A DNA stretch of 64,000 bases from Neurospora intermedia (Eukaryota > Ascomycota > Sordariomycetes > Sordariales > Sordariaceae): NCBI GenBank assembly GCA_037102815.1, contig BTPP01000009.1:1240001-1304000 (forward strand), given 5' to 3'. Below, piece after piece: positions 1 through 11,279 of this stretch; the first letter of the stretch is position 1; every line of letters starts with the position of its first letter. A program made the position numbers and the translations under genes. A model generated the notes under the pieces. The model saw only the letters and a program-made list of their open reading frames with translations, did not search any database and had not been told where the DNA came from.

Positions 1-599
1 CCCGAGGGATATTTCACGTTGTCCAAAGTATTATCCTGCCCAACATGCGGGATAGCAAAACGTTGGTATCAAGAAGCTTATGCGGGCGGCCATGACACGC
101 AGAAAAGCATCTCTTCTAGGTATTTTTCAACCTTCAAACCTCGAACAACAACCTGCAGACCACGAAAAAGAATCTCTGTTGAAAGTATCTTACTACTATG
201 ATGAAAGACAAACCTGGAGCCCATCATGTCCGTGTCAAGACGTGATGATGTAAAAGAAAGAAAGATTGACAAAAAAATAAGAAAAGATAAAGGGAAAACA
301 TACAACACCAGGGATTCGCTGGTCGTCACCGACCCAACTACTAGTCTGGCCCTCACTGGCTTATCTATGGGAGAGCGGACGGGATCCCGAGTTTTCCAGT
401 GGGTATGGTCGTATGTACTAGATGTTGACTGAAATTATGGTTATAATCGAGGAGTCAATCTGGTGCAAGTTCTCAAACTGATAATCAAAGTTATAGGTTT
501 CACTTCACTTGCAGGTTTACGTGCTTTGCTAGGGTTAAATCATGAGCAGTATATCAAATTGTCCATCATATGAAATTGTCATACAATTCACTTGATTTC
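1..599. other. No gene seen at left edge
   Basis: I see no convincing coding region, RNA gene or repeat. Short open frames on both strands are interrupted and lack splice-site support. The last part may belong to the relic that follows. Confidence 0.4.
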
Positions 600-1125
600 T
601 TCACCACTATAGCCAAAAAGTTTGGGGTCTATCAATTCGCAGAAAATCTCCTTTGACACAAAAACGCATCAAGCATTATCGATCTGCTTGCCCCACAGAC
701 AAATCTGAGGTGATGAGGAAGGACTGGAGAACCCTTTTTATGTGAGTTCGAAGTGATGGCTCTGAGGTGGCCCAGCAAACGCCACCATTCCCTCCGCTAT
801 TGATATCGTCCGTATCATACAACTCAACCAAGGTCTATTCTGTCCTGTGATGGAGGTGAAGAACGTGAAGGACTTTCAGGATGAGATACAATACTGTCCT
901 GTTGGCCGACTGGCCAAAGCTCTGAAAGCGGATGCCCTTGCCCCTGAAAGATTGCGGTACAAGTTTATCGTCATAGCATTCTTTGAGTGAAGAGATTGTT
1001 TGCTCAAAAACTTGATAGAGTATTTCCGGGGGGAGGTCTATGACGGAAAGGCTTTTATTGACGCTTAGTTCGTACGAAGGTGAAGCGGCAGATGAGCGGT
1101 GGAAAAAATCGCTGGATTTGTAGGG
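600..1125 (+). pseudogene. Broken protein-coding relic, family unknown
   Basis: A protein-like reading frame runs from about 781 to 1065, with an internal ATG at 850. It is interrupted by an in-frame TGA at 988-990 and a TAG at 1066-1068. Sense then continues in the +1 frame from about 1064 to a TAG at 1121-1123. A short readable piece, in another frame, lies upstream at about 603-656 and ends in TGA. The composition (mixed hydrophobic and charged, helix-like, for example KALKADALAPERLRYKF) looks like former coding sequence. I do not recognise the family. The stops could be spliced out, but no good donor/acceptor pair brackets them, so a decayed gene is the simplest reading. Confidence 0.35.
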
Positions 1126-1300
1126 GATAGGCCGGATTAAACCTCAATGAATCTGGGTTATCGTCATTGAATGAGTTCCAATCCTTCCTTGGAGATAAGT
1201 CAAAGGAACCGAAGCCCCCCGTGAAATTAGTATCGGCTGTGGAATCCTTCCACTTTTCATTGACGAAATCTCTTTGCGACTAGACTTCTGCCTAGCATCT

Positions 1301-1329
1301 CCAACTCCCAAGTCATCAACATGGCGGAC
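1301..1329 (+). repeat. 29-bp direct repeat, copy 1
   Basis: This segment is identical to 1759-1787. It ends in ATGGCGGAC, with the ATG at 1321 opening a 106-codon frame (to 1641). The sequences before and after the two copies differ. Confidence 0.85.
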
Positions 1330-1758
1330 GCAACCAACCCACTACACTCATTAACTTGGGCCCAGGGCGTGTGGTCCACGAGTCCTCCACGAGTCCCCCG
1401 GGCCACGGGTGTGACACCCCCATGGGCACAGTCACACTGCTATAATTCCGCCCGAGAAATGTTCGCTCTCCCAGTGACGGACAACCGTCTCACACTTCAT
1501 CCTAACAACATCTCGAATAACGACATTGTTCAGCAACTCGAAATATATCCAACCAAGATCGTTCAATTCCAACTCAAACTCGTCCTCTCCGCAATCATTT
1601 CTCGCCTGAACGTACGTTTTCCGGAGACCAAAGCAGAATGAAAGGCCCCCAAAAGGGCAAGCCGTCAGCTTCGTATTGCGCGAATCAAACAGAACGGGCG
1701 CCTCGACTCTCCGCTGCGAGCGTAGTCATGAAGAAGCTGCGTTGACTTGTACATAACC

Positions 1759-1787
1759 CCAACTCCCAAGTCATCAACATGGCGGAC
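1759..1787 (+). repeat. 29-bp direct repeat, copy 2
   Basis: This is the second copy of the 1301-1329 element. Here the ATG opens only a 16-codon frame, ending in TGA. The spacing of 458 bp and the shared ATG context suggest a local duplication or an insertion flanked by a duplicated target. Confidence 0.85.
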
Positions 1788-2964
1788 AACGAAATGATGG
1801 TTGCTGCTGGTTACAAGGCCAATGGATGACTTCCTGTGGAAGGACGAGGTTGAATAGCAGTTGAAAGATCCAGGAAGCAGTACAGTCTAGACATTGTAGC
1901 AAGAAAAAGGGAGAATCAGAGCGAGACCGAAACAATCGGACGTGTTTCTTGACGCTGGTGACAATTATGGCCTGACTATCGCTGTAGATCAGCGTGGGGT
2001 TTCCTAGATAGTGATGTTCCACTTAGTCTTTCACAGAGCCTTGATTTTGCTTTTTGAGTTTCCCACGAGCATCCGTATTGGAGGATGCCCAAAAGGTGAA
2101 ATGACAAGATGGAACCGACGGGTAGGAAGAAAGGCAGCCGAAATATCGATCTGAAAGCCAGTTTTGGTCTGATAACCAAATCGGTGAAGTACGAGACTCC
2201 ATGATCGCATTGAAGAAGACGGAATCGTAGACGGGCCCCTTTCGTCATCCCCCTTCTTTTCCTCCACGCTATTCCGGAAAACGTCGACCTTGTTGTTGAA
2301 ATACTCTTCAAGGCAGTCGTCCAATATTCTTGACCGTCGAGCAGCCTTGGCAGAACGACGCCCACAGTCTAGGTCAATGCCGCTCTACACAGAGTCGACT
2401 GCGGTTGTGAATAACCGCTCTCACAATCTTCATGTGGAAATCCGTAGTGGGCCATTTGTTCTCTCGCTCGAATTACGACAGCGAGGTCTTAGTGAGAACG
2501 TTGCGCATTGAGACACGTCCTTGATTGGGCTTTACTTGGAGCTATAGTTCAGGCTCGCTGCGGCCCAGCTCTTCTGGCACGGTGACGTGCACAATGGAAG
2601 TCAAGATACACCGTCTTTCTGATGTTGAGGAGATATCTGAGGCTCTCTGAGAGGGGATCAATGGATATCTTGAGAATCCTTTCGGCCTTCGCTAGGGCTA
2701 GTCAGCGGGGACGCTAAAGCACCCACGAACATTGAGTTGTGCGACACAACGTTTCGATGGTAGTGATCAGTGAAGCAGCCAAAGAGCGAGAACTTTGACC
2801 AGGGAGGACCTGGATACCGTTTTGGCCGTTGAACCTTGGCCATGTTGAAGTGGAATTGCTGGACTGATTCCAAAGGTAACCTGGTTCAATCACGAATCTA
2901 GTATCGTAATCCCCAGTAAGATAACGTAGGATGGCTCGAACGGTGCCATCTGTGAAGTAGTTGG
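1788..2964. other. Gap with possible minus-strand coding relics
   Basis: No intact gene is evident. On the minus strand several overlapping frames look protein-like but shift. One runs about 2324 to 2031 (contains LHRFGYQTKTGFQIDIS). Another lies at about 2500-2400, and another at 2980 to 2714 (contains GTVRAILRYLTGDYDTRF). None begins with ATG at its natural start. The last may be a 3-prime exon of the neighbouring minus-strand gene rather than a relic. The family is not recognised. Confidence 0.3.
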
Positions 2965-5195
2965 TCAAGGTGTTGTACACCGTTGGTCAGAATGTGTCCC
3001 GGTGAACATGTTGTTTCCGGGTGAGTGGTCTGCTTTCTGAGTTTCTCGTGAAGGATCTAAAAGTTCTTGTCCTTGGCCGGAGGTCTTTACAACTGTAGTT
3101 GTACTGGAACACGACGGTTCCTTCTTCGGCTTTGCTGCTGTGCCAACAGAAGTAAATATTTGGTATTGGCAAATAACCGGAGCTGACCGTGATCTTCTGT
3201 GCTTTAAATGCACCCAGTCCGGGTTGAAGGACTGTGACTGTAAAGACGAGGTCTTAGAGAGAGCGCGAACTCCCGGACGATCAGGCCCAAATATTGAGGG
3301 TGTGGACTGGGTAGGTCCGACGTTAGCTGAGGTTGAAAGAGGTTTGGTGGTTTCTAATGGCTTCAAAGCACGCAAAGATCTCCTTTCAACATCAAAGGAA
3401 GAATGTTTGAAGCGTGGCATGGAGCTAGCCATGTCGTCTTTCGACCCACTAGGCCCATGCTTGCAAAAGTAGAAAGTGGGATTGAAGATCTGGCCGAACC
3501 CGGGATCCATCCACCGATACCGAACGTCATATACCAGATCAATGAACATATCAGGGAATCGACGGTCGAAGTGGTTCTCAAGCAATACACCGCCTTGCTC
3601 CAATGGATCCACCAATTCGTCACCGCGAAGGAGCTCTGGATCATCCCACGTCGAAAAAGCTTGCGGGATGGACAATTGATAAGGCGTAGATGTGGCAGAC
3701 CCGGAACCTCTCATCCGACCCTTTAAGCCGCCTTCAAGTTTCGTTCGCTGGAGGTTTTTCATGCGTGCCCCGATGCTGTCCCATCGCTGATCGACATCGA
3801 GTTCGCTATAGATAAAGCGCGTGTCAAAATAAAAGTCACCGAGGATTTCAGACGGATCATCAAAGTCCTCATCCAGCAATGCCTCCATCAACTCCAATCT
3901 CGCTTCCTCTGGCAGGCGATCATTAGGCTCTAGTTCAAAGTCTGGACAAATTTCTTCAACAATGTCTTCGATCGGGCGCCTTCTTTCAAGCCATAAAGCC
4001 AACAAAAGCCTGAAGCGGTCATCGTCGCAGCCACCGCTGTTCGAAGTACCAGATTGAACCGCCTCGTCAGGTAGCGGCCGTGATTCTAATCTGGTGGTTG
4101 GCGAAGGCCGTAGGGGAACTGGGAGACCTTGCTTCGACTTGAGCACGGGCAAATCGCGATACACAGAAAAGGACGGACTTGCGGTAGGCTTGGGTGGTAT
4201 GCGGGCTGGGCCACTCGGTATGTTTTTGGTCGCTTCGAGGGCGCGTTCGTAGAAGCCTCTGTCCTCCCAATTTACGATGAACTTCAAGATCCCCCATGGT
4301 CTGGGCGCCTCACCCTTTTTACCAGTGAGAGAGAAGTGGACAGCAGGGTCGCGGATAGCTTGCAAGATGCAAGAGTTGGTGGTTCCATCAAGGATGAAAG
4401 CCAAATCGCCAATCTGCTTGATAAGAGTGGTCCGAGCCTCGACGCTTCCGTCAGTGACTTCGACAATCAGCTTCTTGTCCCCTGACATCGACCGGTCAGT
4501 CGTCAGGAGGTCTATCATTTGATGATCGGTGTACTTGGAACTGTCTAGCACCAAGCGGAATCTTGCCTGCGGACATTGGCAGCTGGCCATGGCATCGACA
4601 ATGTCAAAAGCCAGATTGGAGTGATCGAATGGCAGGTCGAAGCAGAAAACCTCAGCCAAATCGCGTCTGTGGAAGTCGCAAACAGCCTTCCAGGCTGGAT
4701 ACAGCGAAGTGCGAATGAAGTGTTTGGAATCTGCACAGGGCTCTGGTGTAACCTCTCTGGAAGCAGTAGAGCAGGCCAAGTCACCATCACTGTCGTCCAA
4801 AATCCACGAACCGCCCTTCAGGATGTTGGAGATTGACTTGCGGACCCGAACAGAGAGCGGCTCTGGCTCTGGCGATGAAACGACCGGAATCTTGCAGTGG
4901 CCCTCGATGATGAACCACTGATCGAATTGGAAGGTGATGTGTTCCTGCAGAAGCTTGTATCCCTCGGTGGTGGGTGGGTAAGAGATGGGGACTTGCCAGC
5001 CTTCTCGTTGCCTATGCTCGCGAGAAACATCTTTGCGCTCACGGCCTGGACCTATCTCGTTTATGATCCTGTTGAGAGCGGGGAGTCAGCTTGAGGAACA
5101 CATGGGCATATCAGACCAGTTAAGGAGGAAAAAGGGCCTGCTTACCATCTCCAAAGGTTACGTTCCGTGGTTGTGCGATGGGACCTCCTGGCCAT
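2965..5195 (-). CDS. Hypothetical protein, two exons, 717 aa
   Basis: I do not recognise this protein. The start is ATG at 5195 (MARRSHRTTTERNLWRW). Exon 1 is 5195-5146, the intron is 5145-5069 (GTAAGC donor, GCTGAC branch, CAACAG acceptor) and exon 2 is 5068-2965. The frame joins exactly across the intron. The frame is open well upstream of the first obvious internal methionines, and the N-terminal sequence is fluent. The N-terminal 250 residues have a globular look with many hydrophobic and aromatic residues. The middle has an acidic segment around the ELEPNDRLPEEARLELMEAL stretch. The last 150 residues are Ser/Thr/Lys/Arg rich. I see no signal peptide or membrane segment. The 3-prime end is uncertain: from about 3450 downward an alternative splice pattern would replace the low-complexity tail with a better-looking sequence (see findings). 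The existence of the gene is likely; its C-terminus is not settled. Confidence 0.7.
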
Positions 5196-8100
5196 GTACC
5201 ACTGCCAAGCCTTTCTCCCAAGGGTGATGTGAGGAGGTTCATCCAGAGAGTCACGAAATGAGAAAGTTGGCGGCATGGCAGTTGTGGTGGGAGGTGCCGA
5301 GGGAGTGGATGAGAAAAGAGGAGTGATTTGTCCGCTGGAAGGCCAAATTGGCTCAAATATCAGAAAAAAGAAGGCAAAAAATATGCAAAGAGGTCGAATA
5401 ATGCTATGTGCTCAAAGAGAATGTTGAAAAGAAGATGTTGGAGTTGTCGTTCAAGCGGGTGGTGGGAAACGGGGGAATGAGGGACTTCTTATAATCACCC
5501 CAGTGCTCTGTTTTCCGGAAGACGACTACTATTCTTGAGCTCGCATTTTCCCATATTGACTGGAGCAGAGGGAGTTCAGGGCAGGAGCAGCGTCCTCCGC
5601 GTCAACCATTCTTCACTTTCCATTCGTTTTCATCGCTTTGACTTTCGATTGTTTGGGCGAACTTTCTGTTTCCCATGCCATCAGTGTGATGGACGCAACA
5701 GAGCCGGAGCATATGCTGTGCCGAACGCGCAAACAATTGCAAACATTGCAAGAGCGCCGGGACAGAGACCTGGTATGGAAGATGCTGCTACTTCCATCTG
5801 ACTTGCTGATTTTCCGACCAGAGACGATTTCATTTGCGACTCGTTGGCGGTGGATTACCAGGGGACTCAGAAGAGATGCCAAACGAGCCGGGTGGGTCGA
5901 TCTTTGCTGCTTGAAATTCCATCGCGTGTCGTGCTTGTATCATGGAGTTTTGAGCTTGAACAAGACGGACTGTTGCGACTCTTGCGGTTTGCTGTAACTT
6001 CCGTCTCTTCTTCGGCAAACGTTTCCATGGAGAAGATGTGTTTGTACTGGCTTTGGTCCGACATCACGTCTTTGTTACTTATTGCCGTTTGTGTCAAAGT
6101 TACATGGAAATTGGGAATATTTGGGTTCGTCAAGGGGGCCGAAATCTCTGAGAGCTTTGTCGGCATCTGGGCATCATGCGCCGCAGAAACCTGCCTGAGG
6201 AACCGTATAAATCTGCGATGGTCATGGAAGCTAGGTATCTGGGGATAAGTAATGGTACCATTGTCAAATGACATGAAATTCGCATTGGTTGCTTGAATAT
6301 ACGGGGATGTGGTAACATCAGTGCAAGAACGCTTCAACTTAGCCTCACTCACACGGAGACAGCCTTGAGGCGGGCGAAACTCCCGTCTGCTTGGACACTC
6401 GTCCATCGAACGGACTTGCACCTTTGAAAAGAAACTGACCTCATCTGATATCATCTCACTTGCCACACACACACAACGAAGCTTCCTTTTCGATGATTGA
6501 TGTCCGAGTGGGCCCTGCGAGCTCATCAGTAAAGCAGGCGGTAGAGGACAGTCGCAATGTGCTCCCGCTCATACTTGCTGACGCCCAGGAAGCCTTTTTC
6601 TGATGGCAAGTGGAAATGGGCGCCAAACGAAGGAAACATCAAAGGGACGAAGCATGTACCTCCACTAGAGGTTCATTCCTGCGTGCCTGCCTCTCCCAAT
6701 CCGCAGCCGCACTTTCCTTCTCATCTCACTTTTCCCCCGAGTCCCTAGCGAGCCAGTGACTCCTGCCTTATAATCGCCCATCCCATCCTACCTTCCAACA
6801 CCCCCAGCCAGCGACCAGGGGCAATTCTATTCTGGGTGGATAGCGCAGTCAGTAGGAAGTACCTACCGTTCCTGGAGTTTAACTTTTGCATGTCCCACTC
6901 CATCCGATTTCGAGTTCGATGTCTTCAGACGGGGCAGACGATGAGGATCCGTCTTTTCAACAGGCTGACGGCGTGCCATCCATGTCGTACACCGCCGCGG
7001 GAATTGTACACTGGCCGGGCTACTGGGCAGATGAGCCGAGTAACCGGTTGTGCAGCTGTTGACTACCTTCTTTTTGGAGATTATTCGAGTAAATATGTTG
7101 AAAAGGTGTCTTCAGCATGGGTTGTCCAGCGCTTGCAAGTGATTGGGTGGATAGAAGGAATCATAGGTAACAAGAAGGAACCCCCTTCGGTGGCCAGGAT
7201 GCTGTTGTGACCGAGTGCCAAATCAAATTTCGACAGAGTTCCCTTACATGAAGAACAAAGAAGGGCAAGGAAAACCCGCGCGATCAGTGTAGCCTGAAAA
7301 GAGAAGGCACGGCAGCGACGGACATAACATGCCAAAAGACGGAAAGAACTGATGTCGTTGAGATTAAGTGATGCCAAGGCCAGCCACGATGGCCATTGCG
7401 CCAGTCGGTCGTTCTCGGAAGGACGGGAGAAGGCGAATGAAATTTTGACCAGAGCGCGCCGAACATCCATCAATAGCCCTAACCCGCGCAGTGTCCGCGG
7501 GATCAGATACAGAGTACCTGGACAGCCCGCACTGACAGAAGGGGTTCAATCGCTGTTTGCGTTAGCCACCGCCTTCGGCTGATCACAGCGCTGTGCGATC
7601 CTTCGCAATGTCACTCATCCCGTCTGCAGTTGTCTTGTCTTGTGCTTGAACTTGTTGCGAGCCATGTTGTTCACTTACCGAACAAAAGTAGTCACCGACG
7701 GGAGAAATTACGAAAACGCAAGTTGAAGAACACCTAACCTGGGGGGCATGAACTGACCAATGTCCTGCCTGCTAATTCTCACCCGTCAGATTCCCGTTAC
7801 GGGAGGCGCGCAGGGAGCACCAGGCGCCGTACCTGGAGCCCTGGAACTGAAGCTGGAGCGGGCCCGTTCGGGAGTTCCCTTCCCCGCGGAGATGCATCAT
7901 TCAAGGGAAGCGCTGATGGGTCCACGTACACGTTTTCTTTCCCGCAAAAAAACGGCAGTCTCGAACCTCGAAATCGATCACAGAACGCCCCCGCTGATGG
8001 GTATTCCCGGATGTACGGGTCGCTTACAACAGGCGGCCCTTTCTCAACTTCTTCAGCCTCTGTGGGCTGCCTCGAACCATACTATTATTAATTGTGAGCT

Positions 8101-8586
8101 GATTTACTCCAGAACCATTTCGGTGAGATGGACCAGACGGTGACCGACGCCTTCTTTCGGTCACTGGCCGTGTCACCTCCGACGTTCCCGGGACCGAAAT
8201 TTGAACCTTGATGGTGGCGGTCTCGACTCTCTCCGCGGCGCCCACGGAGAAAGACATTTCCTCTCTTTTACTCACTCTTTCCGCTGCGATACTTGCCCAT
8301 GATCGACGTGGCAGAATTACATATCCCATCGTACCGCGTGTCGAGTGGTCCCACCCCTCCGCCGTAAAAGGCTCCAGAACTCCGGGGATAGCCTGTGATA
8401 TGCTGCCGATGGGAAAAACCCGGGACTCCAAGTGGAAACCCACGACCACCTTGCGCCAGGAACCGCCCGTTGGATCGGGACCAGGAAGATCAATGCCTTT
8501 CCCCGTTGCAAAGCTCAGAGTCACAAGGCCCTGATAAATACTCGGGCAAGCGCCCGATTGCATCATCATCCCTAGTTGCAAGTCCC
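5196..8586. other. Intergenic gap, 3.4 kb
   Basis: The stretch lies between the divergently transcribed unknown gene (minus) and the flavohemoglobin (plus), so it should carry both promoters. The longest frame, minus 6526-5867 (219 codons, ATG start), has no family features or splice signals, and I do not call it. Nothing else is recognisable. Confidence 0.4.
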
Positions 8587-8593
8587 TATATAA
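8587..8593 (+). promoter_or_regulatory. TATA box of the flavohemoglobin gene
   Basis: TATATAA lies 106 bp upstream of the ATG at 8699, a usual spacing for a fungal TATA promoter. No other gene is close enough to claim it. Confidence 0.5.
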
Positions 8594-8698
8594 CTTCAGA
8601 CGAACACCCTCAACTTCATATTGTAACCTTTAGTAACCCCCACACTTGCCCTACCCATATTATCAGTGGCCTTCCCTAAGGCACAACCATCATTCACA

Positions 8699-9955
8699 AT
8701 GACCCTCACCGACGCCCAAATATCCATCGTCAAATCCACCGCCCCTGTCCTCAAACAACACGGCGAAGCCATCACCACCGTCTTCTACAACGACCTCATC
8801 ACGGAGAACCCCTCCCTCAAAAACATCTTCAGCCTTACCTCGCAAGCCACCGGCGCCCAACCGCGCGCCCTCGCCCACGCTGTCCTCGCCTATGCCACCT
8901 ACATCGACAACCTCTCCGCGCTCTCGGAGGCAGTTGCGCGCATCGCGCACAAGCATGTATCTCTCCAAGTCGAGCCAGCGCAGTACGCCATTGTCGGCCA
9001 ATACCTGATCCAAGCCATCGGCAAGGTTCTGGGCGATGCGGCGACTCCCGAGATTGTAGACGCTTGGACGGCGGCATATGGAGTTTTGGCGAACGTGTTT
9101 ATTGGCGTCGAGGGCGGCATGTACGAGGAGAATGAAAAGAAAGACCACTGGAAGGGGTGGAGGAAGTTCAGGATTGCGAAGAAGGTGGAGGAGAGCAGTT
9201 CCATTTCGAGCTTTTACCTGAGGCCCGTGGATGGGGCCACTCTGCCCAAGTACATGCCTGGGCAGTATGTCTCTGTGCAGGTGCTGGTTTCGCAGTTGGG
9301 GTATTTGCAGAGTAGGCAATACAGCTTGAGCGAGGCGCCGAAGGAGGGAGGGATGGAGGAGTATCGCATTAGTGTCAAGAGGGAGGAAGGGGAGACCGGT
9401 GCGCCGGGACTGGTTTCCAACTTGCTCCATGGTATGCAAGAGGGCGCGGAGGTGGAGGTTAGTCATCCCCAGGGCGAGTTCTTCCTTGACCCCGCGGATG
9501 CAAGCAAGGAGGGGGTGCCGGCTGTGTTGATCTCGGTGGGCGTGGGCGCTACTCCGATGATGGCTATCCTCAAGAGCTTGCTTCAGGAGAATGTCAAGAG
9601 GAGACCGGTGTCGTGGATCCATGCGACCAAGTCGAGCTCGACGCAGCCGTTTGGCGAGGAGGTGAGGCGCATCGTCAAGGAGAACCCTGAGCAGGTGTCG
9701 GCACATGTGTTTCTGAAGACGGTGGCTGGTACGGATCAGGCCGGTGTGCATTACGATTTTGCGGATACGAGGATGGACTTGACCAAGTTGGATGGGGAGC
9801 GGGATCTGCATTTGGCGGATAAGAGGACCGAGTACTACATCTGCGGACCGGAGACGTTTATGGTGGAAACCAGGAAAGTGTTGGTTGGTCTTGGAGTGGA
9901 TAAGAGCAAGGTGCACTTGGAGCTTTTTGCTACTGGTTTCGTTGCTGATGAGTAG
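8699..9955 (+). CDS. Flavohemoglobin (nitric oxide dioxygenase), 418 aa
   Basis: This enzyme uses NAD(P)H and O2 to convert nitric oxide to nitrate, protecting against nitrosative stress. It is a single exon. The start at 8699 is chosen over an in-frame ATG at 8666 because MTLTDAQ aligns with the usual globin start. Residues 1-140 form the globin domain, with distal Tyr30 (TTVFYND) and proximal haem ligand His86 (AHKHVSLQV). The FAD-binding domain follows, with the RQYSLSEAP motif. The NAD-binding domain shows VGVGATPMMAILKSL and YYICGPETFM. Length and domain order match Hmp/Yhb1 proteins. There is no targeting signal, so it is probably cytosolic. It has a TATA box and stands alone, with gaps of several kb on each side. 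Fungi often carry two paralogues; which one this is I cannot say. The family call is very secure. Confidence 0.96.
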   Translation: MTLTDAQISIVKSTAPVLKQHGEAITTVFYNDLITENPSLKNIFSLTSQATGAQPRALAHAVLAYATYIDNLSALSEAVARIAHKHVSLQVEPAQYAIVGQYLIQAIGKVLGDAATPEIVDAWTAAYGVLANVFIGVEGGMYEENEKKDHWKGWRKFRIAKKVEESSSISSFYLRPVDGATLPKYMPGQYVSVQVLVSQLGYLQSRQYSLSEAPKEGGMEEYRISVKREEGETGAPGLVSNLLHGMQEGAEVEVSHPQGEFFLDPADASKEGVPAVLISVGVGATPMMAILKSLLQENVKRRPVSWIHATKSSSTQPFGEEVRRIVKENPEQVSAHVFLKTVAGTDQAGVHYDFADTRMDLTKLDGERDLHLADKRTEYYICGPETFMVETRKVLVGLGVDKSKVHLELFATGFVADE

Positions 9956-10713
9956 CTGATGGAATTCGGAGTTGTTGATAGCGTAGTGTAAGATAGAGGT
10001 TTTTTCTTTTCCAGTTATGAGCCAGATTTTGATTCCTACTTAGAAATGGGGCCTTGAGGTTGGGATTTGCGCTCAAAAAGTATCTTTTGATGACTACAGA
10101 ATTCCATAAATCGATCTATTATGTACGTGAGAACATCTTGTTATGTGATTTGCAACGTTCTTCTCCATGTCTGGGATGGGCATGATCATGGCATTGAGTG
10201 GAAAAAAAAAGGAACCCAAGCTGCCATCAGCGTGTTTCTGTGTTTGGTTGCGTAAATTTTATCATTTCATTAAGGGTGTATATTAACTACTGATATACAT
10301 GATATAATGATTGGGGCTCATTTTGCGACGTGAGGCAGAGAAACACAACTAGGGTGCTTGGATTATTGATTGCTTGGCTTGCTGGGAAAAATGAGGAATA
10401 AACCAAGAAGCCCCTCAACTACATGCACAAAGAATGACAAACAATGGTTGTGGATGTAATTTGAGTGAACACAGTTCCGTGATTTTTCAAACCGGCGTGA
10501 TCTTGATGCTTTTGGTTGGGCACATGTCCGATGTGATGGAATCCTTCTTCAGCCATTGGGGATTGGCGGGGATGTTAGTGCGGGACCTTAAGAACCTCAT
10601 CTTCTGAGGGCATGTTGATGTGCCCCATTAACAGAGAGGTATCCCATCGGATGTTGCACCTCAAGTCCAACCAGCAACCGCGAACAACTGATTCGGATCG
10701 ATGGCCACCCTAT

Positions 10714-10744
10714 TACCCGACATAATGAAGAATTATGTCGGGTA
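10714..10744. repeat. Perfect inverted repeat, 13-bp arms, 5-nt loop
   Basis: The arms TACCCGACATAAT (10714-10726) and ATTATGTCGGGTA (10732-10744) are exact reverse complements, separated by GAAGA. A T-rich run (TTTTTTTT) follows about 30 bp downstream. It lies about 760 bp past the flavohemoglobin stop, in sequence without a gene. It could fold as an RNA hairpin or be a palindromic protein-binding site. Confidence 0.85.
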
Positions 10745-10943
10745 CTTAGTATTACTGTGTCATATTCGCAATGCTTTTTTTTGTGCTTGCGTCCCGTGGT
10801 ACCTGGTACCTGGAACACGAGACAATGCAACTCGAAGCTTGAAGACATCTTCAGTCGCAGACAACAGCTTGTGAAAGAAATATGCGTCTTGGTTGTTCCT
10901 GCCTGATATACCTGCTTCCCCGCCTCTTGAAACGACGGACTGG

Positions 10944-10975
10944 AAAAAAAAAAGGAAAAAAAAAAAAAAAAAAAA
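10944..10975 (+). repeat. Interrupted poly-A tract
   Basis: A run of about 30 adenines is broken by a single GG at 10954-10955. It is a simple-sequence tract, likely variable in length, in non-coding DNA. Confidence 0.9.
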
Positions 10976-11259
10976 CTACTCCCACCCTTACCCGATGACG
11001 TTGGGAAAGAACTCGAGCAACTAACATTCGTCGCACCTGCTTTCAAATAGAGCAAGGTTACTGTGTAAAGACAAAGGGATTTGAAGCTTAGCATTGATGC
11101 TGTGTAGACCATCCCATGTCCGCATCATTCAAACGCCAATCTAGCGCTCAAATCCACCTCCCTCAGTGCCTTCCAGAGTCGACTTGGAGTATCAAATGTT
11201 GCCCATCGTTGTTGTTGTTCGTCCACGTCGTTATCGTCAGTTTGATCGTCCTGGCCGTT

Positions 11260-11279
11260 AAGGTACCTACAGGTACCTT
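11260..11279. repeat. Short palindrome, 9-bp arms
   Basis: AAGGTACCT and AGGTACCTT are exact reverse complements separated by AC. A related direct repeat (GGTACCTGGTACCT) lies near 10798. It may be only local simple sequence. Confidence 0.7.

Noticed and set aside
5867-6526. 219-codon minus-strand frame with ATG
   Set aside because: No motif, odd composition and no splice or promoter signals; it lies in a divergent promoter region.
8690-9916. 408-codon antisense frame over the flavohemoglobin
   Set aside because: It is a mirror of the GC-rich coding frame; the plus-strand protein is a clear family member with all motifs.
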